Shown piece after piece: positions 17,252 to 25,433 of a DNA stretch of 64,000 nucleotides. Location of the stretch: positions 186,001 to 250,000 of the forward strand of contig NZ_VFIA01000006.1 in the NCBI RefSeq assembly GCF_014282275.1, read 5' to 3'. The DNA comes from Spirosoma utsteinense (lineage in GTDB: Bacteria > Bacteroidota > Bacteroidia > Cytophagales > Spirosomataceae). Within the stretch, counting starts at the first letter, position 1. The number at the start of each line of letters is the position of its first letter. A program made the position numbers and the translations under genes. The notes beneath the pieces were generated by a model. The model saw nothing but the letters and a program-made list of their open reading frames with translations. It was not told the DNA's origin and did no database searches.

Positions 17252-20200
17252 CTACACCAGCACTGGCTCCTGTTCCTGCGCCATCTTCCGGTCTATTTTT
17301 GGCGGCAGGAGTTTGTAAACGACCGGTGTCACGATTCGGGACAGCAGCGTACTTGAAATCAGACCACCGATGAGCACCCAGGCTAATGGCGAATAGAGGG
17401 GATTATTCTCCAGCGCCAGCGGCATCAGCCCGCCAATGGCCGTTAGCGATGTCAGTACGATAGGAACAAACCGAACTTCGCCAGCTTCCTTAATCGCTTC
17501 GATCAAAGGCACTCCCTGCTCACGCAACTGATTCGTGAAATCGACCAGCAGGATTGAGTTCTTGACCTCAATGCCGATCAGCGCAATCAATCCGATAATA
17601 GCAACGAATGAGAACGGATTACCCGTAAGCAACAAAGCCGCAATAGCACCAATAATGCCCAGGGGAATCACCGACAGGACAATCAGCGTACTCTTTAAGG
17701 TGCCAAACTCCAGAATGAGTACGGCCATGAAACCGAAAACGGTGATGAGAATAATGGTGCCCAATCCACCAAACGACTGTTCCCGGCTTTCCAGCTCCCC
17801 CGCTGCCTGAAAACGGAATCCATTTGGAAACGGCATACTAGTCAGCTTTTTCAGCACGTCGGAGTAAATATTGTCGACCAGGTAGCCCGTTTTCACGAAC
17901 CCCGTTACGCTCACATACCGGTCTTTGTCGTAGTGGCGGATAAGGTTTGTGCCGGTCTCGAATTGCAGGTCAGCTACTTGCCGCAAAGGAACCGCGCCAC
18001 CCGTGACGGTATTGACGTACAAATTTGTCAGGGCTGTTTGGTCGGTAGCGGGTCCTGCTCCGGTATAGCCACTACTATGCCGTTCTTTGGGGAGGCCGTT
18101 TACCGCCGTAGTCACATTGATGGTGTAGTCGTCGGGGTCGTTGGGTGCCTTGAACGTTCCTACGTTTAAGCCCGCAACGGCCAACCGGATGGTGCGGTTA
18201 ATGTCGGCGATAGACAAGCCCAGTAATCCGGCTTTTTCTTTGTTGACCTTAATGCGAATATCGGTTTTCCGGGTGGCCAGGGGGTTATTGACATAAATAA
18301 GGCCGGGAGTTTGTTTTAAGATCGTTTCCACGCGGCCTGCCACAACACGCAACGTATCCAGGTTTTCGCCAAACACCCGAATCGCAACCGGCGCTTCCTG
18401 AGCCGGGCCCTGCTCAAAATCTTTGACTTCAATGCGGGCGTTCGGGTAAAGGGCGAATCGATCGCGGTACTTGTCGATCAGGGCGCGCTTTTGGGCGGGC
18501 TCAACATCGGTAAGCTGAACGAAAAACTGCGAGAAGTTGGCCGATTCGTTGCGCTGCAGAACGTTGTAATAAATGCGGGGATTTCCCTTGCCAACGTTGG
18601 TGGTAAAGTGGCGAATGTCCGGGTCGTTTTTCAGCTGGCTCTCTACATAACGAGCCACCCGGTTCGTTTCGCCCAGGCTGCTGCCGTCGGGTGTTTCTAT
18701 GTTGATCAGAAATTGGGGTTTCTCCGAAGCCGGAAACAGCCCGAAACCCACCCGGCCCGCCAGTGAGAGCGCGCCACCAAAAATAGCCAGGGCCGCCAGC
18801 AACGTGATAGCCGGACGTTGTAAGGCCACATTGAGCAGCTTACTATACGATCCACTAATGAGTCGTTTGAGTGCCCGCAAAAAAATGTTGCCTTCCGGAT
18901 TGTGCGGGGTTTTCAGGATGCGGCTTGATAGAAATGGCACGATGGTCAGCGAAACCAGCAGTGACGCCAGTACCGTAGTGACAACCGCCATCGGCAACGA
19001 CCGGATGAAGTCGCCCGAGCCTTCGGGTAGAAACAGCAAGGGCAGAAACGCCAGAATCAGCGTGACTGTGCAGCCAATAACGGCTAACGTAATCTGACTT
19101 GTCGCCTTAACGGCGGCATCTTTCCGGGAGTAGCCTTCGCGCAGGTACCGTTCAATGTTTTCGACCACCACAATGCTGTCATCGACCAGAATGCCGAGGG
19201 CAACAATAAGACCAACGATACTCAACTGGTTAATGCTGTAGCCAAAGGCGTTTAGTAACGATAAACCAATAGCCAGCGAAAGCGGAATGGAGATCATGAC
19301 GACCACCGCAGCCCGAAACCCGAGGGGTAATAACGTCAGTGACACCAGCAAAATGGCAATGGCAAAGTCCTTGGTGAAACGATCCAGCCGCTTCCCAACG
19401 CTGGCCGCCTGATCGAAATTCTTGATCAGTTTAATATGGGGCGGCAACGTTTTGGTAAACGTCTCAATAACCGGGTCGATCTGTTTGCCTACCTTGTCGA
19501 TATTCTCCCCCAGTTTCTGACTGGCTGTTACGAGTACCGCCCGATGACCATCCAGCCGGGTAATATGGGTTTCGTCTTCGAGGTTAAAACTCACATCGGC
19601 AATGTCGCCCAGGTGAATAAGCTTCTGGCCGTTGCTGGAAACAATGGTACGTCTGATCTCATCCAGCGACTGATAATCACCGGCCGTTTTGACGTTAAAC
19701 TTCCGGGTGCCAACCTGAATGCTACCCCCTGGAATAGTCGCATTCTCGGCTTGTAAGGCCCCCACAATCCGGTTGGTCGGGATACCTTCCTGCGCCATTT
19801 TGTCGATGTTGAGCGATACCCGCACAATACCGGCCGGATAGCCCCAGTCCTCCACATTTTTGAGGCTCGTAATTTTCTCCAGCCGTTTGGTAAGCTCGTC
19901 GGCATAATGACCAAGCTCTTTATCCGATGCTACCTCCGATTGTAAGGCCACCTGCACGATGTTGACATCGGACGGGGAAAACTTACGGATCTCGATGCTG
20001 AACACGTCGGCGGGTAATTCGCTGCGGAGGGCGTTCACCTCCCGTACCACTTCCTGGTATTTTTTGTCGGGGTCCTGACTGTACTCGTACTGAACGCGCA
20101 GCACGGCCAGCCCATCGTCGACACTTGTGATCAGGTGTTTGATGTTATCGAGTTCGTTAAAGCGTTTTTCGGCCGGGTCAACGACTAGCTCTTCCATATC

Positions 20201-20371
20201 GAGAGCATCGGTGCCGGGATACACGATGACAACGGCAAACTCAGGCGCCGTAAATTCGGGGTCTTCGCCCCGGGGCATGTTTATGAGGGAGTTGATGCCG
20301 AGTGCGGCCACGCCCAGGAACAGAACCAGCATAAACTGCCAGTTTTTGACGGAGAATTGTGCGAGATTCAT
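17252..20371 (-). CDS. RND-family efflux pump, inner-membrane permease
   Basis: 1039 residues, the usual size of an AcrB/HAE1-type proton-driven exporter. The N-terminal TM1 (about 12-30) is followed by a large periplasmic loop starting PRGEDPEF, then TM segments around 335-480. The TM4 motif GILVDDSIVVVENIER carries the paired aspartates of the proton relay. A second periplasmic loop and the final TM bundle follow (IIGLIALIGIEVKNSILLVDF). It works with the adaptor and outer-membrane channel encoded just upstream, 5 and 1108 bp away. This subgroup looks closer to Bacteroidota multidrug or organic-solvent exporters than to CusA metal pumps, because I see no metal-binding Met motif. Regulation is presumably by the TetR protein at the head of the operon. 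Confidence 0.92.
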   Translation of the reverse strand: MNLAQFSVKNWQFMLVLFLGVAALGINSLINMPRGEDPEFTAPEFAVVIVYPGTDALDMEELVVDPAEKRFNELDNIKHLITSVDDGLAVLRVQYEYSQDPDKKYQEVVREVNALRSELPADVFSIEIRKFSPSDVNIVQVALQSEVASDKELGHYADELTKRLEKITSLKNVEDWGYPAGIVRVSLNIDKMAQEGIPTNRIVGALQAENATIPGGSIQVGTRKFNVKTAGDYQSLDEIRRTIVSSNGQKLIHLGDIADVSFNLEDETHITRLDGHRAVLVTASQKLGENIDKVGKQIDPVIETFTKTLPPHIKLIKNFDQAASVGKRLDRFTKDFAIAILLVSLTLLPLGFRAAVVVMISIPLSLAIGLSLLNAFGYSINQLSIVGLIVALGILVDDSIVVVENIERYLREGYSRKDAAVKATSQITLAVIGCTVTLILAFLPLLFLPEGSGDFIRSLPMAVVTTVLASLLVSLTIVPFLSSRILKTPHNPEGNIFLRALKRLISGSYSKLLNVALQRPAITLLAALAIFGGALSLAGRVGFGLFPASEKPQFLINIETPDGSSLGETNRVARYVESQLKNDPDIRHFTTNVGKGNPRIYYNVLQRNESANFSQFFVQLTDVEPAQKRALIDKYRDRFALYPNARIEVKDFEQGPAQEAPVAIRVFGENLDTLRVVAGRVETILKQTPGLIYVNNPLATRKTDIRIKVNKEKAGLLGLSIADINRTIRLAVAGLNVGTFKAPNDPDDYTINVTTAVNGLPKERHSSGYTGAGPATDQTALTNLYVNTVTGGAVPLRQVADLQFETGTNLIRHYDKDRYVSVTGFVKTGYLVDNIYSDVLKKLTSMPFPNGFRFQAAGELESREQSFGGLGTIILITVFGFMAVLILEFGTLKSTLIVLSVIPLGIIGAIAALLLTGNPFSFVAIIGLIALIGIEVKNSILLVDFTNQLREQGVPLIEAIKEAGEVRFVPIVLTSLTAIGGLMPLALENNPLYSPLAWVLIGGLISSTLLSRIVTPVVYKLLPPKIDRKMAQEQEPVLV

Positions 20372-20376
20372 GGTGT

Positions 20377-21441
20377 TTATTTGATAACGACACGTGATTC
20401 TTCTGTCAGAAAAGCCGACCCTGCCGTGATAACCTCTTTTACGCCCGATAAGCCGTTGGTCAGTAGTACCTTGTCGCCGTCCAGGTAGCCGATCTGGACC
20501 GCTACCTTTCTGACTTTCTCGCGATCGCCTGCCGGGATATACACAAACCCGTCTTTACCATTGCCTTCCACGATCGCTTCTACCGGAACGACTGCATAGC
20601 TACGGCTGCGGGCGGGTAGGAGTGATACATTGGCAAACAGGCCGGGGGCTAATTTTGCTGTGCCGGGAGTAATCCTTATTTCTACCTCATACAGCTTGTT
20701 GACCGGATCGGCCGCCTGCGCCAGTTCGCTGATGGTACCGCTGAATGGTTGGTCGGGGTAGGCATCGAGCCGGACGGTGGCGCGGTTTCCAGGTTGTAGT
20801 CTCGCCCAGTCCTTGTCGGATACGCCTACCCGTACCACCCAATCACTCCGGCGGTTGCCTGAAATCAGGTAGACAGAAGCACCAGCGGCCACGTACTCAC
20901 CGGCATTAGCCACTTTGCGCGTCACCGTCCCGTCGACCGACGCCCGGATCTGGGCATAGCTGCGGTTGAACTGCGCAATGGTCAGCGCCTGCTTCGAGAC
21001 GTTCTGACTGGTGGTAGCATTCTGAAGTTGCTCCAGTGTTGCCGCTGTATCGCCGTATAAGCGTTGAACCCGGCCGAAGTCACGCTCGGCCTTTTCGCTG
21101 GCTAACTGTGCCTGACTGACCTGTGCGTCTATCTCGGTCAGGTCGAGCGTAGCCAGCAGTTGCCCTTTACGAACGGTCTGGCCTTCATCGGCAAACATCC
21201 GGTTGATGATGCCGCCCACCTTGAACGATAAGCGGGCTTCTTCTGCCGATGATACCAGACCCGACGCTATGACCGGTTCAGCCCGCACGACCGATGTAAC
21301 GGGGGTAAGCTTCACAGGAACAACCCCTTCGACAGACCTGGCTGTGGTTGTCGATTCGGTTGTTTTGTTTTCAGCTTTACTACCACAGGCCCACAACAGG
21401 ACGGGGAGTGAGAGTGATAAAAGAATGGAAAGGATTTTCAT
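20377..21441 (-). CDS. RND efflux periplasmic adaptor (membrane fusion protein), lipoprotein
   Basis: 354 residues. The signal peptide ends in a lipobox, LLWAC, with C19 as the lipidated residue, so it is anchored in a membrane and spans the periplasm. The lipoyl/barrel-sandwich halves are recognisable (EEARLSFKVGGIINRMFADE and GQLLATLDLTEIDAQV, then SVDGTVTRKVANAGEYV), flanking a coiled-coil hairpin (about 110-160, with VSQAQLASEKAERDFGRVQR). The C-terminal membrane-proximal domain holds VPVEAIVEGNGKDGFVYIP. It links the permease to the TolC-like channel. The permease starts 5 bp after its stop and the channel gene ends 38 bp before its start. Confidence 0.92.
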   Translation of the reverse strand: MKILSILLSLSLPVLLWACGSKAENKTTESTTTARSVEGVVPVKLTPVTSVVRAEPVIASGLVSSAEEARLSFKVGGIINRMFADEGQTVRKGQLLATLDLTEIDAQVSQAQLASEKAERDFGRVQRLYGDTAATLEQLQNATTSQNVSKQALTIAQFNRSYAQIRASVDGTVTRKVANAGEYVAAGASVYLISGNRRSDWVVRVGVSDKDWARLQPGNRATVRLDAYPDQPFSGTISELAQAADPVNKLYEVEIRITPGTAKLAPGLFANVSLLPARSRSYAVVPVEAIVEGNGKDGFVYIPAGDREKVRKVAVQIGYLDGDKVLLTNGLSGVKEVITAGSAFLTEESRVVIK

Positions 21442-21479
21442 GATCGGGAATGAAAAAAGATGAGTAGAAACGAAAGCGC

Positions 21480-22880
21480 CTATTTTACCGCTACGGCGCG
21501 GTCCAGTGCGGCCCGTTTCACGAGTACGTCGGTGCGGGCGAGTGAATGCTGAAGCTGAGCCGTGAGCCGGTCGTTTTGATAGCGAAGAAACTCAATGAGC
21601 AGCGCCTGGCCGTTGCGGTATTTACTGTCGATGACCCGGAACGTTGCGTCGGCATTTACGATACCGCTCTGCGTAGCAGCCAGACTTTCATTGGCTGCGT
21701 CAAGGTCGTAATAGGCTTGTAATACCTGTAGCTGAATTTGCCGTTGTACATCCTGAATGCGGGTTTGAAGCGCATCGGTTTGAATTTTGGCCTGCTGAAT
21801 CTTCGACCGTTTTTCATAACCCCGAAACAAATCCCACTGCAGACCGATCTGGGCTATGGCATAGGCCTGGTTTCGAAACGTATAGCCGAAGCCCTGAAAT
21901 CCGGCATTGCCACCCAGATACAGATTTGGAATGGTTGCATTGGCTTCATTGAGCCGGACCGACGTTTGAGCCGCCTGCAGGGAGCCGCCTAGTTGAACCA
22001 GTTCCTGACGCCCGCGAAGTGCTATTTGCTGTAGCTCTGATAGCTGTTCTGGGGCTTCCGGCAGAATTTTCGTCAGCGATGAGTCTACCGCTACCGCTGC
22101 GGTTAGATCGCGGTTTATCAAAAAGTTCAGGTACGCCCGGGCCGTTTCGCGGTTCTTGCCAGCCGTAGCCAGCTGCTGGGCCACTTTGCTGATCTCATAC
22201 CGGGCCGAACTCACCACTTCGCGCGTTGCCACGTTATTGCTAACCAGTTTCTCATTGAGCCGGGCTAATTCGTTCAGTACCAACCGGGCATTTTCAAGAA
22301 TTTGTACGGCGTCGAGCGATTGCAGATACTGGAAATAAGCGGTAGCGATCGAATAGCGTAGCTCGTTTTCGATTACCCGTTTTCTGGCCTCTTGGGCTGA
22401 AAGTAATTGCTTTTGGATGAGGTAGTTATATTGAATATCGGTGTTGAACAGGGTGTATTGAAACGAGACTTTGGTATCGTGGAAGTTGTTTGGAGCCAGC
22501 TGCTGATTTACGTTCTCGATGTTGGTGGGGAAACGATCAGATCCGGTGAGTTGGTTGAGGGTGCGATAGGCTGGATTCAGTAAGTCACCTACCGGAAATT
22601 CCAATCGCCGTCCACCAGCCGCCAGCGAATAGGTTGGGTTGAAAGCTATGCGCGGATAAAACAGGGAGCGAGCCTGATTGATCGATTCCGTAACCCGGCT
22701 AATATCGAGCGACTCCTGCCGAAGTCCAAGGTTGTTCGCCAATCCTTCGCGGATATACTCGTCCAGAATAACCGATTGTACCGCTGGCGCTATGGTAGCT
22801 ACCGGCGTTGGGGGCTGCGCTATCAGCCACGTAGGTAGAAAAAAGGCTATCCAATACAAATGCCTGACTAATAGTATCAT
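21480..22880 (-). CDS. TolC-family outer-membrane efflux channel
   Basis: 466 residues with a signal peptide (about 1-21, ending TWLIAQ). The body is two repeats of long alpha-helical coiled-coil hairpins with short strands, as expected for a trimeric TolC/OprM channel. Visible features include REGLANNLGLRQESLDI near the N-terminus, the YSLAAGGRRLEFPVGDLLNP strand/loop region, and QIGLQWDLFRGYEKRSKIQQ leading into the second repeat. It is the first structural gene after tetR. A palindrome matching the tetR operator lies 15 bp upstream of its ATG. Confidence 0.9.
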   Translation of the reverse strand: MILLVRHLYWIAFFLPTWLIAQPPTPVATIAPAVQSVILDEYIREGLANNLGLRQESLDISRVTESINQARSLFYPRIAFNPTYSLAAGGRRLEFPVGDLLNPAYRTLNQLTGSDRFPTNIENVNQQLAPNNFHDTKVSFQYTLFNTDIQYNYLIQKQLLSAQEARKRVIENELRYSIATAYFQYLQSLDAVQILENARLVLNELARLNEKLVSNNVATREVVSSARYEISKVAQQLATAGKNRETARAYLNFLINRDLTAAVAVDSSLTKILPEAPEQLSELQQIALRGRQELVQLGGSLQAAQTSVRLNEANATIPNLYLGGNAGFQGFGYTFRNQAYAIAQIGLQWDLFRGYEKRSKIQQAKIQTDALQTRIQDVQRQIQLQVLQAYYDLDAANESLAATQSGIVNADATFRVIDSKYRNGQALLIEFLRYQNDRLTAQLQHSLARTDVLVKRAALDRAVAVK

Positions 22881-22895
22881 GATCGAACGTTATTA

Positions 22896-22913
22896 ACTGA
22901 ACACTGTTTAGTA
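22896..22913. promoter_or_regulatory. Second TetR operator, in front of the efflux channel gene
   Basis: ACTGAACA-C-TGTTTAGTA is the same palindrome as the one upstream of tetR with one changed base in the right arm. It lies between the tetR stop (22930) and the start of the channel gene (22880), which suggests a separately controlled internal promoter. Confidence 0.7.
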
Positions 22914-22929
22914 AAAGGTCAAAAAAATA

Positions 22930-23541
22930 TTACAAACCGTGGCGTAGTGTTTGACAGAATAGTGTGAACCCGTCGTCCATAACCGTTTGCCGGTCGCATT
23001 CCGGGAACATGCCTAATCGTTTGCGCAGGAACAAGGCCGTGTACCCATGAATGGCGCTCCAGATCATCATAGCTGTTGCCTCAACATTGTGTTTTCTGAA
23101 AACGCCCGTATCCATACATTCCTGTACCACCTGAACCAACAGACCGAAAGCCTGATCGCCTTCGACCCAGTCTTTCTTTTCGAGTGTGTCCATAGGTGCG
23201 TTCATGATGAACATCAGATCGAACAACTCCGGGTTCTCAACGGCGAAACGGATGTAGGAACGCCCCATTTCCACCAGTCTTTCAAAAGGATCACTAATCA
23301 ACAGCAGCGGACGAAACTCCTCGACCATCTGAACAAACCCACGTTGATGCAGGGCAAATAGTAAATCATTCTTGTCCTTGAAATACAGATAGATGGTTGC
23401 GGGGCTGTACTCGATCTCATCGGCAATGTTCCGAATACTGACTTTTTCGTATCCGTTAGCTAGAAACAGCTTTTGGGCAGCCGACAATATCAGCTTCCGC
23501 ATTTCTTCCCGATCCCGCTCTTTCCGTTCAACGATACCCAT
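22930..23541 (-). CDS. TetR/AcrR-family repressor of the RND operon
   Basis: 203 residues from the ATG at 23541; the open frame extends two codons further to a TTG. The N-terminal helix-turn-helix is clear: MRKLILSAAQKLFLANGYEK, VSIRNIADEIEYSPATIYLY and FKDKNDLLFAL. The C-terminal ligand/dimer domain includes AMMIWSAIHGYTALFLRKRL, the WxxxHG pattern of a common TetR C-terminal family. It is the first gene of the tripartite efflux operon, and one palindrome lies directly upstream of it with a second between it and the channel gene. The likely role is autorepression and repression of the pump until an effector binds. The effector is unknown. Confidence 0.92.
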   Translation of the reverse strand: MGIVERKERDREEMRKLILSAAQKLFLANGYEKVSIRNIADEIEYSPATIYLYFKDKNDLLFALHQRGFVQMVEEFRPLLLISDPFERLVEMGRSYIRFAVENPELFDLMFIMNAPMDTLEKKDWVEGDQAFGLLVQVVQECMDTGVFRKHNVEATAMMIWSAIHGYTALFLRKRLGMFPECDRQTVMDDGFTLFCQTLRHGL

Positions 23542-23559
23542 ACTCAACGATTAATGAGA

Positions 23560-23584
23560 CAAACCTACTGAACACTGTTCAGTA
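23560..23584 (-). promoter_or_regulatory. tetR promoter with overlapping operator
   Basis: On the minus strand TAGGTTTG (23567 to 23560) matches the -7 consensus. The perfect palindrome TACTGAACA-C-TGTTCAGTA (23566-23584) overlaps it by two bases and occupies the spacer towards -33. This is a strong layout for autorepression. Transcription would start near 23553, about 12 nt before the ATG at 23541. Confidence 0.75.
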
Positions 23585-23790
23585 AAAAAATACTGTACAT
23601 AATTTTCACTATTGAATTGATTATACGGTCGTAAAACCACTCAACCCGGCAAGTTGATTAGTTTCTGGAAACTTACTGATCAATGTTACTTTGTTGTCTG
23701 TTCAGCTTGTTTAATTTTACCCCGTATCTAATTCGGTAGACTAATCTTTTCCCGCCGTCAGCTATCTAACTTGTAAACGTGTAGAATGCA

Positions 23791-24402
23791 ATGATAAACC
23801 TAGTGATGAGTTGGGTGTTGGCCGGTTTGCTGAGTGTGACAATGCTGGTGTCGGCTAGTGGTCAGACCCCCAAAGGCTACACACTTGGCGATGTAGTAGC
23901 CGATTTCAAGCTAAAAAACGTTGACGGGCGTATAATAAGTCTGGCTGACTATCGGACGCAGAAAGGAGCGATCGTGGTATTTACCAGCAACCACTGCCCA
24001 TTCTCGAAAGTATATGAGGACCGGCTTATGGCGCTGGATCGGCAATTTGCCGCACAGGGATATCCGGTACTGGCCATTATGCCGAACGACCCGGCTATTT
24101 ATGAAGATGATTCCTTCGAGAACATGAAGATCCGAGCCCGTGAGAAAGGCTATTCGTATCCTTATGGGTTGGATGAGATACAGCTCGCTAAAACGTTCGG
24201 TGCTACGCGAACTCCTCAAGTTTATGTGTTGAAACAGACGAAGGGGCAGTTCGTCCTCGAATATGTGGGTACGATTGACGACAGCCCACAGGATAGCGGC
24301 AGTGTGAAGCGCCGGTATGTTGAAGAAGCCGTCAGCAGCTTACTCGCCGGCCGCCCTGTACAGTCGCCCATTACCAAACCTATTGGCTGTGCGATAAGAT
24401 GA
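23791..24402 (+). CDS. Exported thioredoxin-fold (redoxin-like) protein
   Basis: 203 residues with a signal peptide (about 1-25, ending SASGQ). The AhpC/TSA-type fold is visible: GYTLGDVVADFKLKNVDGR, then GAIVVFTSNHCPFSKVYEDR with a single active-site Cys (C69). The position expected for a resolving Cys in a CxxC motif is Ser (CPFS). FGATRTPQVYVL supplies the cis-Pro loop. Another Cys lies at residue 200, near the C-terminus (IGCAIR), and could act in resolution. The likely role is peroxide reduction or thiol exchange in the periplasm. The TGA stop directly precedes a long homopurine tract. Confidence 0.85.
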   Translation: MINLVMSWVLAGLLSVTMLVSASGQTPKGYTLGDVVADFKLKNVDGRIISLADYRTQKGAIVVFTSNHCPFSKVYEDRLMALDRQFAAQGYPVLAIMPNDPAIYEDDSFENMKIRAREKGYSYPYGLDEIQLAKTFGATRTPQVYVLKQTKGQFVLEYVGTIDDSPQDSGSVKRRYVEEAVSSLLAGRPVQSPITKPIGCAIR

Positions 24403-24631
24403 AGGAAAGGGAGGAAGGAGGAAAGGGAGGAAGGAGGAAAGGGAGGAGGGAGGAATGAGAGGGAAGAGGAAAGGGAGGAGGGAGGAAAGGGAGCTGACGC
24501 ATGCTGGCGAAAGCAATCCCTCTCCTCCTTCCTCCCTTTCCTCTTTCCTCCCTTTCCTCCCTTTCCTCCTTTCCTCCTTTCCTCCCTCCTCCCTTCCTTC
24601 CTCCTCCCTTTCCTCCTTCCTCCCTTTTTCC
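24401..24631. repeat. Homopurine/homopyrimidine inverted repeat with 16-bp units
   Basis: The left arm is almost pure purine and built from 16-bp tandem units: GAAAGGGAGGAAGGAG at 24405 and 24421, and variants at 24437, 24453, 24469 and 24485 (partial). The apex (24494-24516) starts CTGACGCATG. The right arm is an unbroken pyrimidine run of 115 bases (24517-24631) made of CCTTTCCTCC-like units complementary to the left arm. The element starts at the redoxin stop codon and lies between two co-directional genes. Frames reading through it encode low-complexity peptides and are not genes. A long hairpin or triplex-prone structure is possible. Confidence 0.85.
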
Positions 24632-24685
24632 ATTTGGCACAGCATTTGTAAAGTCTGGTATGTAAATCAACTACACAAGACCATT

Positions 24686-25210
24686 ATGAAAAAGACTCAA
24701 CTCGTTATGACCCAACTGAAGAATGTTGCTGGTACCCTGATGCTCGTCGCTTCGCTGGCGCTCCTGCAGGCTTGTGGATCGGACAATAAAAATGAATCGC
24801 GTACCGAAGATGCCATGGAGCGCACCGGCGATGCTATTGAAGCTGACACCAAAGATGCTACAGCCGATGTGCGTGCTGATGCAAATGAAGCTGGCGACGA
24901 TTTTGAACGTGAGCGTAAAGAAGCAGTAGCCGACATGAACGTTCAAAAAGACAAGCTGGACGCTAAAATCGATAAATTAAAAGCCGATATCAAAAGCAAA
25001 GGTCGTGAGGCAAAGGCTGATTCGAAAGATGAACTGGCTGAACTCGAAGCTGACCGGAAAGACCTGGGCAATGATATTGATAAGGCGCAAAACGCTACGG
25101 CGGCCGCCTGGAAAGATGTTAAAGCAGGTTTCAAAAAGGCAGGTAAAAATATTGGCAATGCATTTGACAAAGCAGAAGACAAAGTCGATCCGGATGGAAA
25201 AGACGACTAG
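24686..25210 (+). CDS. Small charged coiled-coil lipoprotein
   Basis: 174 residues from the ATG at 24686. A longer frame starts in the upstream repeat but is spurious: the ATG gives MKKTQLVMTQ and a clean lipoprotein signal with lipobox LLQAC (C30). The mature part is very rich in Asp, Glu, Lys and Ala (ESRTEDAMERTGDAIEADTK, DKLDAKIDKLKADIKSKG) and is predicted to be a long amphipathic helix or coiled coil. The C-terminus (AFDKAEDKVDPDGKDD) is acidic. Such proteins resemble stress-related YtxH-like or hydrophilin-like lipoproteins of Bacteroidota; no exact family is claimed. A strong terminator follows. Confidence 0.8.
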   Translation: MKKTQLVMTQLKNVAGTLMLVASLALLQACGSDNKNESRTEDAMERTGDAIEADTKDATADVRADANEAGDDFERERKEAVADMNVQKDKLDAKIDKLKADIKSKGREAKADSKDELAELEADRKDLGNDIDKAQNATAAAWKDVKAGFKKAGKNIGNAFDKAEDKVDPDGKDD

Positions 25211-25239
25211 TCACTGACAGTACCAGCATGACTGAGAAC

Positions 25240-25270
25240 GCCGGGCCATACGTATGGCCCGGCTTTTTTT
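25240..25270 (+). terminator. Rho-independent terminator after the coiled-coil lipoprotein
   Basis: A perfect 24-nt palindrome, GCCGGGCCATAC/GTATGGCCCGGC (25240-25263), is followed by a run of T. Confidence 0.9.
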
Positions 25271-25393
25271 TGTAGCTGTCAGGTGGGGTATTATTTCCCC
25301 AATTCTGTTGATTTTGAGACTATGGGTCTATATACGTTATTCCTGGCCTGGTGGTAGGTAAAAATTTAATCGACGGGTCAGAATCGACTGGAC

Positions 25394-25401
25394 TACCTTT
25401 G
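25394..25401 (+). promoter_or_regulatory. Consensus -7 element for the CrtA-like gene
   Basis: TACCTTTG matches TAnnTTTG and is 32 bp before the ATG at 25434. No TTG is found at the -33 position. Confidence 0.5.
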
Positions 25402-25433
25402 AACAAGCCTCCTGAACATACGCTTTATCTTCC

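Noticed and set aside
24340-24670. Minus-strand frames rich in Gly/Arg/Glu/Lys across the purine/pyrimidine tract
   Set aside because: They are simple-repeat translations in a palindrome, with no coding signature.
24455-24685. N-terminal extension of the coiled-coil lipoprotein into the purine/pyrimidine repeat
   Set aside because: It is a low-complexity translation of the repeat; the ATG at 24686 starts a clear lipoprotein signal.
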